From: Phymatolithon calcareum
Lineage: Eukaryota; Rhodophyta; Florideophyceae; Hapalidiales
Reading direction: 5' to 3'
Assembly: GCA_977006965.1 (NCBI GenBank)
Contig: OZ345383.1
Coordinates: forward strand, 1,550,001 to 1,614,000
Length of the DNA stretch: 64,000 nucleotides
Shown here in pieces: positions 1 through 10,840 of the stretch. The notes beneath the pieces are model-generated. The model saw nothing but the letters and a program-made list of their open reading frames with translations. It was not told where the DNA came from and made no database searches. The translations under genes and the position numbers were made by a program. How positions within the stretch are numbered: position 1 is the stretch's first letter; the number at the start of each line of letters is the position of its first letter.

Positions 1-465
1 AGGACGCACTGGGACAAAAAACGGGAAAGGCATGCATCCGGAGCTGACACCGCATAATTCCTACTTTTGTTTGGGTGCGCCATAGTGCGCAATGCGTTGC
101 TGATCTGTCAGGACTTTAGTTGAACTAAATCGAGATTGATTTTCGGCGCATTTCTGTTGGGAATGAGCGCACATAAGTGAATTCATGTCAGGTCTCCCAA
201 TGTCATTGGCAGATGTTAAGATAATTTCGCAATATCTCGACAACGCTTCCATTTTGTTGTACGTGTTCACAAAAACCCGTTGATTCAACCTTCGGCGAGA
301 TCTGCAGTGGTTGTCCCACCTCTCACCATCCAGGCGTGGGCTATTCAAGCACTAATCCGGTTTGTCGCCGTTGCCCGCCGGTCCAGATCATCCGCAAACA
401 GCTCTACGGCGCCCCGGCAAACGCTCTGAGCTTCATCTTCTTCAAGCTTCTTACCCCTGAGCTTC
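1..465. other. Intergenic, upstream of first bZIP gene
   Basis: No convincing coding sequence or repeat is seen. The 95-codon minus-strand reading frame here has no recognisable domain. This stretch presumably holds the promoter and 5' leader of the bZIP gene that follows, but I could not pick out a clear TATA element. Confidence 0.5.
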
Positions 466-1374
466 ATGGCCTCCCTCATGCCAACGCTCCTTGATTTCGA
501 CGAGTTCAACTACCTCTCGCCAGTCCCCGCCGACCCCACACAGCGCTGCGGCGTTTTCTCAACATCCAGTATGCTCCCGCCAGCCGGACCACCACAGCCT
601 TGTTCCCTACCCGAACAGCAGCAGCAATCGCTCGTCGAGACAACGCACATCCCATTCGCCACCCCGCTGGACAACCCACCACGAGCTATTGCGCCACAAT
701 TTCCGTCGTTCGCTACACAGACTGGCGACCAGCCAGGCACTACGGTTGGTTTCGGCAACCTCACTCAGCACTATATCGCGCAGTACTACGGCATAACGCC
801 TATTCTCCCCCGTCCTCAACGAAGTGCCGCGACGCCGCCAACCGCAGCATATGGTCCACTCTCAAGCAACGCATCACTCATCCCGCCATTAACCTCACAG
901 CCCAGTCCGTCGCGGCATCACGCGGGCCCTTCATTCCTCTCCCCTGGTGTCGCACCAATCATGGCACCACCGTCCTTACAGGCCACTCCAAGACGCGAAC
1001 CCGGTGCAGCATCCAGTGCGTCCGCAAGCGCAACCAGCTCGGCCGCAGTGCATCCCGTGCGCAAACGCCGCACACCGCCAGCCAGTGCCATCAGCAAGGA
1101 CAAGCTCGAAGAGCGGCGTCGGAAGAACCGTGAGAGTTCATCGCGTTGCTACTACAATCGTAAGAAACAGATAGAGCAAATTGAGCGAACTCTTTCTGAA
1201 CAAAAACGTCGCGCCATTGCACTGTATGCACAGGAACTTGAGTTGCGTAATGAGAACGCGAGGCTTAAGAAGGACCTCGTGTTGCGTAACATTCGCATCC
1301 CTGCTGCTATGTTGAATACAACGCGTACAGAGCCTTTGTCGCACGCGCCAGGCGCGCACTCTGAACCGCGCTGA
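466..1374 (+). CDS. Atypical bZIP transcription factor, copy 1
   Basis: A 302-residue intronless protein with a C-terminal bZIP domain; such proteins dimerise through a leucine zipper and bind DNA in the nucleus. The basic region starts near K213 and contains N221. The zipper heptads run I239, Q246, L253, L260, L267, with an Asn at 264 in the usual LxxENxxL context. The family signature is Asn-x7-Arg/Lys, but here the eighth position after N221 is Tyr229, so the invariant arginine is missing. The N-terminus (MPTLLDFDEF) is acidic-hydrophobic like an activation motif, and the middle is rich in Pro, Ser and Thr. A motif around TTVGFGNLTQHY and the tail RNIRIPA are shared with the second copy at 7.2-8.1 kb. 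The ATG was chosen because the paralogue starts with the same MASLMPTLLD. DNA target and partners are unknown. Confidence 0.9.
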   Translation: MASLMPTLLDFDEFNYLSPVPADPTQRCGVFSTSSMLPPAGPPQPCSLPEQQQQSLVETTHIPFATPLDNPPRAIAPQFPSFATQTGDQPGTTVGFGNLTQHYIAQYYGITPILPRPQRSAATPPTAAYGPLSSNASLIPPLTSQPSPSRHHAGPSFLSPGVAPIMAPPSLQATPRREPGAASSASASATSSAAVHPVRKRRTPPASAISKDKLEERRRKNRESSSRCYYNRKKQIEQIERTLSEQKRRAIALYAQELELRNENARLKKDLVLRNIRIPAAMLNTTRTEPLSHAPGAHSEPR

Positions 1375-3842
1375 CCGTCATTTTTCTCTGTTGGGCAGAT
1401 TGGATCATGAAGGGAACGAGATGAATAAGTGCAAAAAATAAATGTCTTTTTACTAACTAACTGAATACGTACAGAGGAAACGTTATCAACACTCAGCTTG
1501 AACAAAATGGCGACGCAGAGACGGGAAACAAGTTTGTATGCTATACTTTGTTCCATGGCTCTTCGGGTCGTGTGCCTGTTAGGAGAAACGCAATAAGGGA
1601 AAGATAGACTTAATAAAGGCATATCAGCTCAAGCAGTCAAGATCGTAAGCGGTAGAGAGAGTTTCATGATGTGAAGGTTGTGGTAGAAATGTAGCTGTAG
1701 AAACTGGCGTTTACGGGAAGTACGGGACTAGAACAGAACAGAAGCAATGATTCGAAAGTACGAAACGGGTGAACCCAATAGCTGCAAATGTCATCTATGC
1801 ATAGCAACAGTTCGTAATTGCTATCCTATAAATTTGGAGAATCTTGAATGACGGCAAAAGGAGAGCAACAGAAATTTGAATTCTACCAAGGAGACGATCG
1901 CATTATGCGCCTGTGAATAATCAATAACAGGACACTTTGAATGGGTTTGCGAGCACGCATCTGAAATCATTGTGCTGCAGAGGGAGCACGTAAGTGGTAC
2001 CCTGTCAATTGGCAGAACCTAGTCTCTAGTTGCCAAAAGACCGACAAATGGCGTGCATAAGAGACAAGTTTCTATATTTTTTGGAAAGACTCATTAGAAC
2101 AAGATGCTAACATGAACGACTACTATACAAAGCTACCATGCAGAGCGTCACGCAGAAATTTGTCAGTGCAACGAAATGCCGAAAAAGCATCGCCCGAATA
2201 ATTCGAGCCCACCTAGATATTAAATCTGCAAGACTTTATAATTCACAAACGATGCTTAAACTGGAACGTGGAATCATAGTCTTAGAGATTTCTGCGGAAT
2301 CCCGATGCCTTTATCCTCACTCCTAGTAGCTCATTCCTTTGTCGCTTTTTCTTCCTTGCAAAGAGCTGTGCCATAATCCAGGAGAGTCTTATGTTTTCTC
2401 CTGTGAATCCACTTTGAAACTCATTACAACGACACTTTCCACCAACCCTCACAGCCGCTACTGGGAGACCTTTTGGGGTGCAGATATGATTCTTCACGGG
2501 AAAACCTTGGTGTGCATACTTCGTATACAGTTTGATATGATAAAATTTTACCCGAGCATTGTTGCATTGCCTCGAGGAACAATCCCTGTTCCGGCTCGTG
2601 CAAGAATTTTTGGACTCCAGAAGTGGAGCAACATGACGCTCATGTGATTCGAATGCACTTGAGCATTAAATTAATGCAGTGCGCTGCGCATCTTACGGTC
2701 TTGATTGCACACTGCTCTGTATTGCACAGGCATCTGAATGATTGTTAAGTCAATGTACCACTACGTTGCTACTCATATTCTTGGACGTGCACGAGAATTT
2801 AATGTAGTGAAATGTGACTTCGTATCGGTACATGAACGTTGTAAGATATTGCCCTAGTCGTAGTAGGACTTCATGTCTCTTTCGATAAACACAGTAAAGT
2901 TTACATCGCGGCAAACAAGAAACAAGGTTGCCATGGACTTGTTGATTTTCCCACTCATGCATCTCTAAATTGCACAATTCAAAAAACGAAAAATCTTCGA
3001 TGAATGGACTTGTTCCGGCAAGGAGTACTTTCTCCGTAGCAGTATGAACGAAACATGGGGACCAATGGAGCTCTGCGAATAGACCGCTTTCGCAGGACTG
3101 AACGCGTTACCTGGTAGACTGTGGTCATTCGCATGTCAGGATGCGGGGTTTTTTATCTCCGACATTATGAAAAAAGAGTTTAAACTCTACATTGCTCTGC
3201 CTTGTTCGAATCAGCTGTTTGCTAAAACATAAAGGCTCATTCTTCATTTCTCTGAAATTGCTGGAAATGAGTGTTTCTTGTGCCAAGGGATATCCTTTTT
3301 TAAAAGAAGTATTATCCCTAGAGTGCCGAGAGGCAACGTCGTTTTTAAAAGACATCATCCTCTACACTCCAGTAATTGACATTAAAAAATTAACCATATT
3401 GCCAATGAGAGAGTTCAGGCGTCCCAAAATCCTCAGCTAAGCTTCTTGTTCGCTTACTGGATAGATTCGTAAGAATAATATTGTCTTCCTGTGAGGATTC
3501 CCGTTTGTCTGTTGCACTGGTCTTCGTCGTCAGCGGACCCAACTCTCGGCCTGTTGGAAATGTGGAATTCCGTTCAATGTGACCGCGGCGATACCGAAGG
3601 TCAGCTCGTACACAGGTGGAGCAAGTGGACAACCGGCAGGCAGAGAAGAAGCATGATCTGAACTAGCTCTAAAGACTGACGCTAAGTCGGAGAAGGAACA
3701 CACAGCATTGCAATCAGATAACATTCAAAATTTATTTATAAATATGAATACTTCAGCCTGATCGGTCACCTGGGAGCAATACAGACTTCACCTCGATCAT
3801 ACTTCTGCACTCGAGGATAGAGCGATATCATAATGGGTAATA
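1375..3842. other. Intergenic between bZIP copy 1 and MITE
   Basis: About 2.5 kb with only short reading frames lacking recognisable domains. The proximal part should be the 3' UTR of the bZIP gene; nothing else can be supported. Confidence 0.5.
1437..1442 (+). terminator. Candidate poly(A) signal AATAAA
   Basis: An AATAAA hexamer lies about 62 bases after the bZIP stop codon, in an A-rich context, at a plausible distance for cleavage and polyadenylation. This is motif evidence only. Confidence 0.35.
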
Positions 3843-3849
3843 CTGTAGC

Positions 3850-4220
3850 CAGGGGAATGTTAAGGGGGGGAGAAACGCAAACCCGGTGTCATATCACTTC
3901 GTAACAAGCATTCTAATAAAAACGAGGCGCGCGTTGTGCATAGCGATTTATGAGGATAACGCTGTATCAAAAATTGTCGCCAAAGCTTTGACGCCAACCT
4001 TAATTCTAGTTATTTCTTACCAAGAAACGAGTCGAGCAACGAGAGCTGCCGCTACATTAGGAACTCCTAATGTTCCCATGATTTCCTTTTATTTCTCTGG
4101 TATTTCTATGATGCGATCTTCGCCCTAATGTTTCTTTTTCAAAAGGGCTCGATATATGATAATCTTGGAAAAACGGTATGACACAGGGTCTGCGTTTCTC
4201 CCCCCCTTAACATTCCCCTG
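3850..4220. mobile_element. 371-bp MITE with 44-bp TIRs and 7-bp TSD
   Basis: The first and last 44 bases are inverted copies of each other with about two mismatches, beginning CAGGGGAATGTTAAGGGGGG on each inward-reading end. The element is flanked on both sides by CTGTAGC (3843-3849 and 4221-4227), a 7-bp target-site duplication. The interior has no transposase, so it would need one supplied in trans. The CAGGG-type end recalls hAT elements, which normally make 8-bp duplications, so the superfamily is not assigned. It sits about 224 bases upstream of the likely start codon of the acetyl-CoA synthetase gene and may lie in its promoter. Confidence 0.88.
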
Positions 4221-4444
4221 CTGTAGCTGAGTGGAGTGGACGAGACCGCACGGAAATGCCGTGTCATTCTTGATTGGATCAACTGGGTGTGACAGACTGT
4301 CTAATAACGTGGGTATCATACCAACCCAAAGATAGACGCTATCATAGAGGCTCTCGTTTGAACCAACTGCACGCATACACTGCCGTACGGGCTACGTACA
4401 AACGTCCTTTTATCGCCCTCTCACCTACTCTCGTGCAGGCCAAG

Positions 4445-6541
4445 ATGCCAGCCTTCCTCACGCCGGCTCCGCTTTTCCCAGCCCCTGCTCATCCATCGCT
4501 TACATCCTCGAAGTGCTGTCGTCCATCCCAGCCCCGTTTCAGCATGCAAGCCGCTCCCGTTGCTCCCACCGTCGCGCAGTCGACGCCATGGCTGCCAAGT
4601 CTCTCCGCCTATAATGAAATGTACGCCGCGTCCCTCGCCGATCCCGACGCTTTCTGGACAGACATCGCGACCTCTTTCCACTGGGACAAATCGGCACCCG
4701 CAAACCGCTCGGAATCATTTTTCCCGCCTGGAGTGAAAGTGTCTTGGTTCGCGGACTCGCGCACGAACATCTGCTACAACGCCGTCGATCGCTGGGTATC
4801 CACTGGCCATGGCAATCGCGTCGCCCTCTACTGCGAGGGAAACGATCCTGCGAATACGCGAACTGTTACGTACGCAGAGATGCTGGATATGGTGCAGCGC
4901 TTGGCAAACGTGCTTTTCGCGCACGGCGTGCGCAAGGGTGACCGTGTCATTCTCTACCTCCCCATGGTACCTGAGCTACCCGCAGCAATGCTCGCGTGTG
5001 CACGCATTGGTGCCGTCCATTCGGTGGTATTTGCAGGCTTCAGCGCGGAAGCCCTCGCGGGCCGAATTATCGCCTCAAATGCCCGGGTCATTGTGTCTTC
5101 GGAGGGTGTTCGTCGAGCGCGGAAATCTATTCCGCTGAAAGCCATTGCTGATGAAGCGATTGCCATTGCACAACGTGCAGGGAATGATATCACCGCGCAA
5201 CTCGTTGTCCCCGCGACTGAGCCTGATGCGATACCAACGTCCATGGAACCGGGTCGCGACTTTCCTCTGCGCGAAGAGCTCTCAAAGGCGAAGGCTGAGT
5301 GCCCTGTGGAGTGGGTTGAAGGAGAGCATCCTCTCTTCGCACTGTACACGAGCGGGAGCACAGGGTCTCCAAAGGGCGTCGTACACTCGACAGCTGGTTA
5401 CATGCTGTATACCGCGACGACTTTTAAATACGCTTTTGATTACCATGACGGTGACGTCTTCTTCTCCACTTCGGACTGCGGCTGGATCACTGGACATTCC
5501 TACGTTACCTACGGCCCGCTGCTGAACTGCGCAACGCAAGTCCTTTACGAGGGCACACCAACGTTCCCCGATGCCGGGCGGCTGTGGGAAATCATTGCAA
5601 AGTACCGTGTTGCACAACTGTATACGGCACCGACAGCGATCCGTGCTCTCAAGGGTGCGACGCCTCCGTCTGGAGTCGAAAGCGCCGACGCTTGGGTGAA
5701 GCGACATGACCGCAGTTCGTTGCGTATCCTCGGCACGGTCGGTGAGCCGATCGACGCGGCTGCTTGGCAGTGGTATCACGACGTGGTCGGCGAGGGCAAT
5801 TGTAAGGTTGTCGATACATGGTGGCAGACTGAGACTGGCGGACATTGCATTCTATCGTTTCCCCTGCCAGACCTTCCGCGAAAACCAGGGTGCGCAATGC
5901 TTCCCTTTTTCGGCATCGAGCCGACGCTCGTGGATACCGAAGGAAACGAACTGCAAGGTGCGGGAGAAGGAATCCTCGTTCTGAAGCGAGCGTGGCCTGC
6001 CATGCTACGAACAGTTCTCGGAGATCATGAACGTATGGAGGAGACCTACTTTACCAAGTTTCCCGGTATGTACCTAACGGGTGATGGCGCGAGACGGGAT
6101 GAAGATGGTCATTACTGGCTCACGGGACGCGTAGATGACGTGCTTAGTGTGAGCGGGCACCGAATCGGATCCGCAGAGGTCGAGGCGGCAATCACAAAGC
6201 ATATCGACGTTTCGGAAGCGGCTGTAGTCAGCGTCCCGCATCCGGTGAAAGGTGAGTCCATATATGCGTATGTGAGCGTTATGGCTGGTGTTACGACGGG
6301 GGATGAGTTGAAGCGTGATATTTGCATGAAGGTTAGGAAGGAAATTGGAGCGATTGCTACACCAGACGTTGTACATTGGGCACCTGCGCTGCCGAAGACG
6401 AGGAGTGGGAAGATTATGCGAAGGATTTTGCGCAAGATCGCGAGGGACGGTAAGGACACTGATGTCGCGGGGCTTGGCGATATTAGCACCCTCACGGACC
6501 CTGGAGTTGTGCAGGCATTGATAGACATGTTTGGCATATGA
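4445..6541 (+). CDS. ACS: Acetyl-CoA synthetase (AMP-forming)
   Basis: Converts acetate, ATP and CoA to acetyl-CoA, AMP and pyrophosphate through an acetyl-adenylate. From the chosen ATG it is 699 residues, against about 650 for bacterial Acs. The P-loop-like adenylation motif YTSGSTGSPKG is at 301-311, WWQTETGG at 459-466, YLTGDGA from 543, the GRVDDVLSVSGHR hinge follows, and the conserved C-terminal lysine of the PKTRSGK motif is Lys656 (the residue acetylated in bacterial Acs). The frame is open upstream to 4274, but the ATG at 4445 is preferred. It starts MPAFLTPAPLFPAPAHP, a Ser/Pro/Ala-rich, acid-free leader with a phenylalanine near the N-terminus, as in transit peptides of red-lineage plastids. 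Plastid targeting would place it in fatty-acid synthesis, but mitochondrial or cytosolic location is possible. The gene is intronless and lies between two inverted bZIP paralogues. Confidence 0.95.
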   Translation: MPAFLTPAPLFPAPAHPSLTSSKCCRPSQPRFSMQAAPVAPTVAQSTPWLPSLSAYNEMYAASLADPDAFWTDIATSFHWDKSAPANRSESFFPPGVKVSWFADSRTNICYNAVDRWVSTGHGNRVALYCEGNDPANTRTVTYAEMLDMVQRLANVLFAHGVRKGDRVILYLPMVPELPAAMLACARIGAVHSVVFAGFSAEALAGRIIASNARVIVSSEGVRRARKSIPLKAIADEAIAIAQRAGNDITAQLVVPATEPDAIPTSMEPGRDFPLREELSKAKAECPVEWVEGEHPLFALYTSGSTGSPKGVVHSTAGYMLYTATTFKYAFDYHDGDVFFSTSDCGWITGHSYVTYGPLLNCATQVLYEGTPTFPDAGRLWEIIAKYRVAQLYTAPTAIRALKGATPPSGVESADAWVKRHDRSSLRILGTVGEPIDAAAWQWYHDVVGEGNCKVVDTWWQTETGGHCILSFPLPDLPRKPGCAMLPFFGIEPTLVDTEGNELQGAGEGILVLKRAWPAMLRTVLGDHERMEETYFTKFPGMYLTGDGARRDEDGHYWLTGRVDDVLSVSGHRIGSAEVEAAITKHIDVSEAAVVSVPHPVKGESIYAYVSVMAGVTTGDELKRDICMKVRKEIGAIATPDVVHWAPALPKTRSGKIMRRILRKIARDGKDTDVAGLGDISTLTDPGVVQALIDMFGI

Positions 6542-7210
6542 ACAGATCGACCGGCGTGGTATTAGAAGCGGATGATCATTGTCGGTATCGCCATATCATC
6601 CTACATGTCGTTTTCAGTCCAAACAGAGAATCAAGAAGGCAGGACATAAAGCGGCAATACGCGCTTTGGCTAGATGTAAATTTAATCTGATTCCCTGGGA
6701 GATAATTCGAGCAGTCTCAAATACCGTTTCGGTGTGGATCATTAGGAATGCAGAGAGGCTCTAACATACCGTGGCAAGATGACAAAGGTTAAGGCACGCT
6801 GGCATGTGGGCAAAAGAAGATCTAAACTTCTTCAACAGTAGCTAGCTCAAGAACCCAAGAATCGTTGCCAACGTTTAATGCTCGCAAAGGCGAATAGAAC
6901 GATAGCAGCGAACATTCCGAGATAATGCGCATCTCCGGACATGAGGCAAGATCATGAACTTCGTTCTACGCCCTTTCGTGCATTTTGCGGGCTGATGGAA
7001 GGTTCTTTGAAGCGTATGGATGTCGCTGTTTCACTTTCGAAGATCAAAAAGGTTGCTAATCGCGCTCGGAAACAGGGACCAAAAGCCAAACAGAGAAGGA
7101 GATGTGGCGCGATACGTAATTTTAAAGAGAAGTTAAGCAACTTTACTGCATATATACTACAAACAGCACTATCCCGCAACACCTGAACTAATCCACATAA
7201 CTTCGAAATA
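6542..7210. other. Intergenic between ACS and bZIP copy 2
   Basis: This is the shared 3' region of two convergent genes. Short reading frames on both strands have no domain support, and no strong poly(A) hexamer was found for either gene. Confidence 0.5.
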
Positions 7211-8095
7211 TCAGAGGATGTGCAGATTTGTCACTGGCGGACGCGAAAAAGGCTCGGTCCGTGTGGTGGTAAGCATGGAAGCAGGGATACGGATGTTCCG
7301 CATTACCAATTCCTTCTTGAGCCGGGCGTTCTCATTCCGCAACTCAAGTTCTTGCGCGTACAGCGTAATTGCACGACGCTTTTGCTCAGTCAGTGTGCGC
7401 TCGACTCCCTCAATCTGTCGCTTCCGATTATAGTAGCAACGTGAGGAACTTTCGCGGTTCTTGCGACGGCGTTCCTCGAGCTTATCTTTGCTGATCGTGG
7501 ATGTAGAGCGGCGCTTGCGCGTTGATGGTGACGATGGAGCAACTCCGGAGCTGGAGGTACTCACGGTTCCGGCGGAAGTTGTGGTAGCAAGCGTCAAGAA
7601 GGAAGAACCGACGGGGTCTGAGGGGGGACTGGCAGATGAGGAAGCGAGCAGGAGCGGAAATGAAGACGCGTCGGTGAGTGAAGGCTCATACAACACGGTC
7701 TCTGGGACGACGGTTGTAGGTGACGGGCGCGGGATGACAGGTGCTGTGCCGTAGTGCTGTGCAAAATAGTGCTGTGTGAGGTTACCAAAACCGACGGTGG
7801 TGACTGGCTGCTCGGCGGTGACTGGCGCGATGTCAAATCGGTGAGCCAACAGCGGAAAATCCTGGGCTATCGCCGTTGGAGGGTTTTCAAGTGGCGGGTC
7901 AAATGGGATGTTCGCATTGAGATCGAAATGATGCGGCTGCTGTAGCTGATGGATGAAGGGGTTTTGTATGGCAGCATTGGAGGATGCGCCACAGCGCGAA
8001 GACGGCTCCGTGTTAATGAATGGGATTGATATTGTATTAAAGTCGAAGCGGGAAAAGTCGTCGAGGTCAAGGAGTGTGGGCATGAGAGAGGCCAT
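7211..8095 (-). CDS. Atypical bZIP transcription factor, copy 2
   Basis: A 294-residue paralogue of the bZIP at 466-1374, in the opposite orientation on the other side of the ACS gene. The N-terminus (MASLMPTLLD), a PPLENPPTAIA-like block, the TTVGFGNLTQHY block, the whole basic-zipper domain and the RNIRIPA...TRTEP tail are conserved. The linker regions (Ser/Thr/Pro-rich) have diverged strongly, so this is an old duplication. The basic region has N213, and Tyr221 replaces the invariant arginine, exactly as in copy 1. The zipper keeps Leu residues at three successive heptads and the LRNENARL context. An activator role is suggested only by the acidic-hydrophobic N-terminus. The two proteins could form homo- or heterodimers, which is inference. 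Confidence 0.9.
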   Translation of the reverse strand: MASLMPTLLDLDDFSRFDFNTISIPFINTEPSSRCGASSNAAIQNPFIHQLQQPHHFDLNANIPFDPPLENPPTAIAQDFPLLAHRFDIAPVTAEQPVTTVGFGNLTQHYFAQHYGTAPVIPRPSPTTVVPETVLYEPSLTDASSFPLLLASSSASPPSDPVGSSFLTLATTTSAGTVSTSSSGVAPSSPSTRKRRSTSTISKDKLEERRRKNRESSSRCYYNRKRQIEGVERTLTEQKRRAITLYAQELELRNENARLKKELVMRNIRIPASMLTTTRTEPFSRPPVTNLHIL

Positions 8096-10638
8096 GGGGA
8101 AGATTAAGCTTAGGCGGTACCGTCCTTGCGGTGCAGCGTGCTCTGCCGCGTGAAAGTGGTTTGCAGGGTGTTACAGACCTGAACAAAGAAACGGCGGACG
8201 GTCAGCGCTTGTATACTGCTAGGTTGTCGGCCGATGTGGGTAAAGAGATGATGTTTGGTGGGATCAAAAGAGTCGTGACCGGGCGGATGGACCACATTTG
8301 TCAGCACGTCCATAGAAACGGAAATGATGGATTTTCCGCTGGTTCTGAACAATAGCTTTGGATGACTAGAGCGAATTGACGATGGACAGCTGCAACAATC
8401 CACGCCTTGTCCCATATATAGGGTAATATTTGCTGAGTAAGAACGTGAATTGTAAAAAATATGCGCACAATTGAACTCTTCGTGCAAGGGAACATTGCCC
8501 TGAGTTTGCATGCGCTGTGTTCTGTCCTGTACGTTCCCAGACCCTTCCAACTGCTGATCTGTCCAATTATCGCGCACCAATTGGTCTCGATCTCCCGGTT
8601 CCTCTTCCTGCCATGCTCCATGACCAGCTGGTTTCGACCGTGCAGTTGGGAGTCGTTCCGCCCTAAAATTTCAATGACATCACAAAATTTGATTAAACCC
8701 TTTGTCCATCTCCCACGTGGCCAGCAATATTAGGTCATGCGCGTGGAGGATGATCTATTTCTGCTGCTGTTTTCAGCTTCCCCTCCCATACTTTCAAACA
8801 TCGTCCCAAATTCGAGCCCATGATGAGTGCTGCTAGGATGGAATCGGACAGTTGGAACACCAGGCCACCAATGAATTCCACACGCATGACAAAAATCAAG
8901 CAATGGCTCTGCTTCCTTGGTTCGCTGATTTAGATCGTACCCACACAGATGGAGCGCGTATTCTCGCGCAAAATTGAATAAATGCCCACCGTCGAAAAAG
9001 AGGACCGATCCTGCAACGCCTTCCCCAGACGAGCTCAGTCGCTGGAATATATCTCTGCACTCTTGTCTTGTTTATTGGCTGTTCTCTTAAATATGCCCAA
9101 TCCTTATTCTGCCAAAGGACGGTCATTATGTGCCCATCTCTGCGGTTTCTGGAGACTGGACGGCTCATATTGCTGTCGGCGTACACCCATCTCGCTTGGT
9201 TCCACTGATTTGGGGACGAATTCAATTGGTCAATGTAGTTATTAGTTGAGAGATTCCACTCTCGATTCAATACTTTTTCCGGTTGTCTAACTGTGCCCAT
9301 CGACATGTTTGCGGCTCCTGACGACATCCACATCGCCAGTTGGACAGGAAACGGACTCGAGGAAAAGTTGATCTGCTCAGATAAGATGAGTTGGTGCTAC
9401 AGTTGCAATGCATATACAGGTGCCATGCTCTGAACGCGAGATGCACGCTAAGCGATATCTTGTCAGAACTGTGGGGGTACATGTGAACGTGCTCTGCGTT
9501 AAATGGTGATGAATCCCAAGGTGATTAGTTCGATCTTGAAATCTCGAGGCGACTGTGTCTACACGTGTTCTGCCACGGCATGACCCGCCATTCGCTATTG
9601 GGCGATCGACCATAAATTGGATATAGATGCGTGAGCCCTCGCCACCTAGTCGGAAAGATATTCATATTGTTAGAAAAACACTCTCCCATCATCACGATGA
9701 TGATATACAGAGCCACGATGTAGAGAAAGAAGTGAAGCGGTGAATCTATGAGGAGCAGACGCAAATGAATCTGTGCACTGTGGATGTCCCCGTACAAGAG
9801 TCTGTGACAAACCGCACCTCTATCGGCACGACGGGCAATATATCAGACGCGTTTGTTCCACAACGTTTATCCATTCTAGATTTTAGGATAAGGGCAACTT
9901 CTCTCCTCTCGTTAAAAGTAGTGGGATGTTTAGCAGACGTGGAGCGCAGTGTGACAATGTGGGAAGGAATGTTTTGCACGTGACGGGGTCGCCGTCAGCG
10001 AGGGCACTCGCGACATTTAGTTTGCACTGAGAGGGACTCGATTGGCCTCGGGAGCCGTTACTCGCGCTGAAACCTATCTTCCTGATCATGCTGATCACTG
10101 AAAACGACACAATGATGATGATGTGAGGACGCGTTCGTGGAAGTAGTAAGCTTACGAACACTAGTAGTGTTTGTAACATTCGGCGGAATAAGGTTGGGGA
10201 CAAATCTAGCAAACATACATGACTGACGACAACAATTGTGCATGCCAGGTCCGAAAGGATAATCCCCTCGTGAGCCTTGGAAAGTGGAATATACTGAGCT
10301 GGCAACACCCAATCGCCAAGTGGAGATTCTCGTTGGACGTCGTACTGTAAGCAAATTGTGCAGAGACTTCTCGACGACCTCCGGTGGAATTTTAACAATG
10401 TCTGGAGTCTATCACGTATTGTCGTATGGAAAAACTTCTAATTCATCACGAGGAATATTGCCGTCCACGGTACTAGATTACAATATGTTACGCAGCTTTC
10501 TATTTTTCTATTTACCGACCTGCTGAGATATTTTCTATACATTTCTTGTCGCCACAGTCCAGAGAATTGACGTGAGTCAATTTAATCCACATTTTGTGCT
10601 CACTCCTTCGCAAACTATTCAGAAAAGACATATGCGGA
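8096..10638. other. Intergenic, no supported gene
   Basis: The part next to 8095 is the upstream region of bZIP copy 2. Several minus-strand frames of 145-171 codons occur (for example 8896-9333 and 9883-10398). Their composition is irregular and no domain, signal peptide or repeat supports them. Nothing further is recognised. Confidence 0.45.
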
Positions 10639-10651
10639 ACCTAGTCGTACT

Positions 10652-10780
10652 TTTTTTTTGATTGGAGTTTATTTAAAAGCCTCACAGTCTTACGAATATT
10701 CGGGCAAGGCTTCCTCAGTTGCTACCTTCCAGTGTGTAGACCGTTGAAACCTACCGCCTTCCATAGGCGGTGGGGAAAGT
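10652..10780 (-). mobile_element. SINE-like retroposon with 13-bp TSD
   Basis: A 129-bp insertion is flanked by perfect ACCTAGTCGTACT repeats (10639-10651 and 10781-10793). It ends in an oligo(A) tail on the minus strand (run of T at 10651-10659). Near its 5' end it has a 7-bp-stem hairpin (ACCGCCT/AGGCGGT). No clear Pol III A and B boxes were found, so its promoter class is uncertain. Its last ~35 bases before the tail (CTGTGAGGCTTTTAAATAAA and onward) resemble the 3' end of the LINE copy ending at 63095, which suggests it is mobilised by that LINE's reverse transcriptase. Confidence 0.8.
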
Positions 10781-10840
10781 ACCTAGTCGTACTGTACCAC
10801 TGGCACAATGAACAGTAACTTTTTTCGATTTACCAACCCT

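Noticed and set aside
4274-4444. N-terminal extension of the ACS frame from the upstream ATG
   Set aside because: The frame is open, but the extra 57 residues are unlike any ACS leader, while the ATG at 4445 starts a plausible transit peptide.
4954-6537. Long antisense frames opposite the ACS gene
   Set aside because: They are mirror-frame shadows of a strongly conserved coding sequence and have no domain of their own.
9883-10398. 171-codon minus-strand frame
   Set aside because: It has no recognisable motif, irregular composition and several hydrophobic runs that look accidental.
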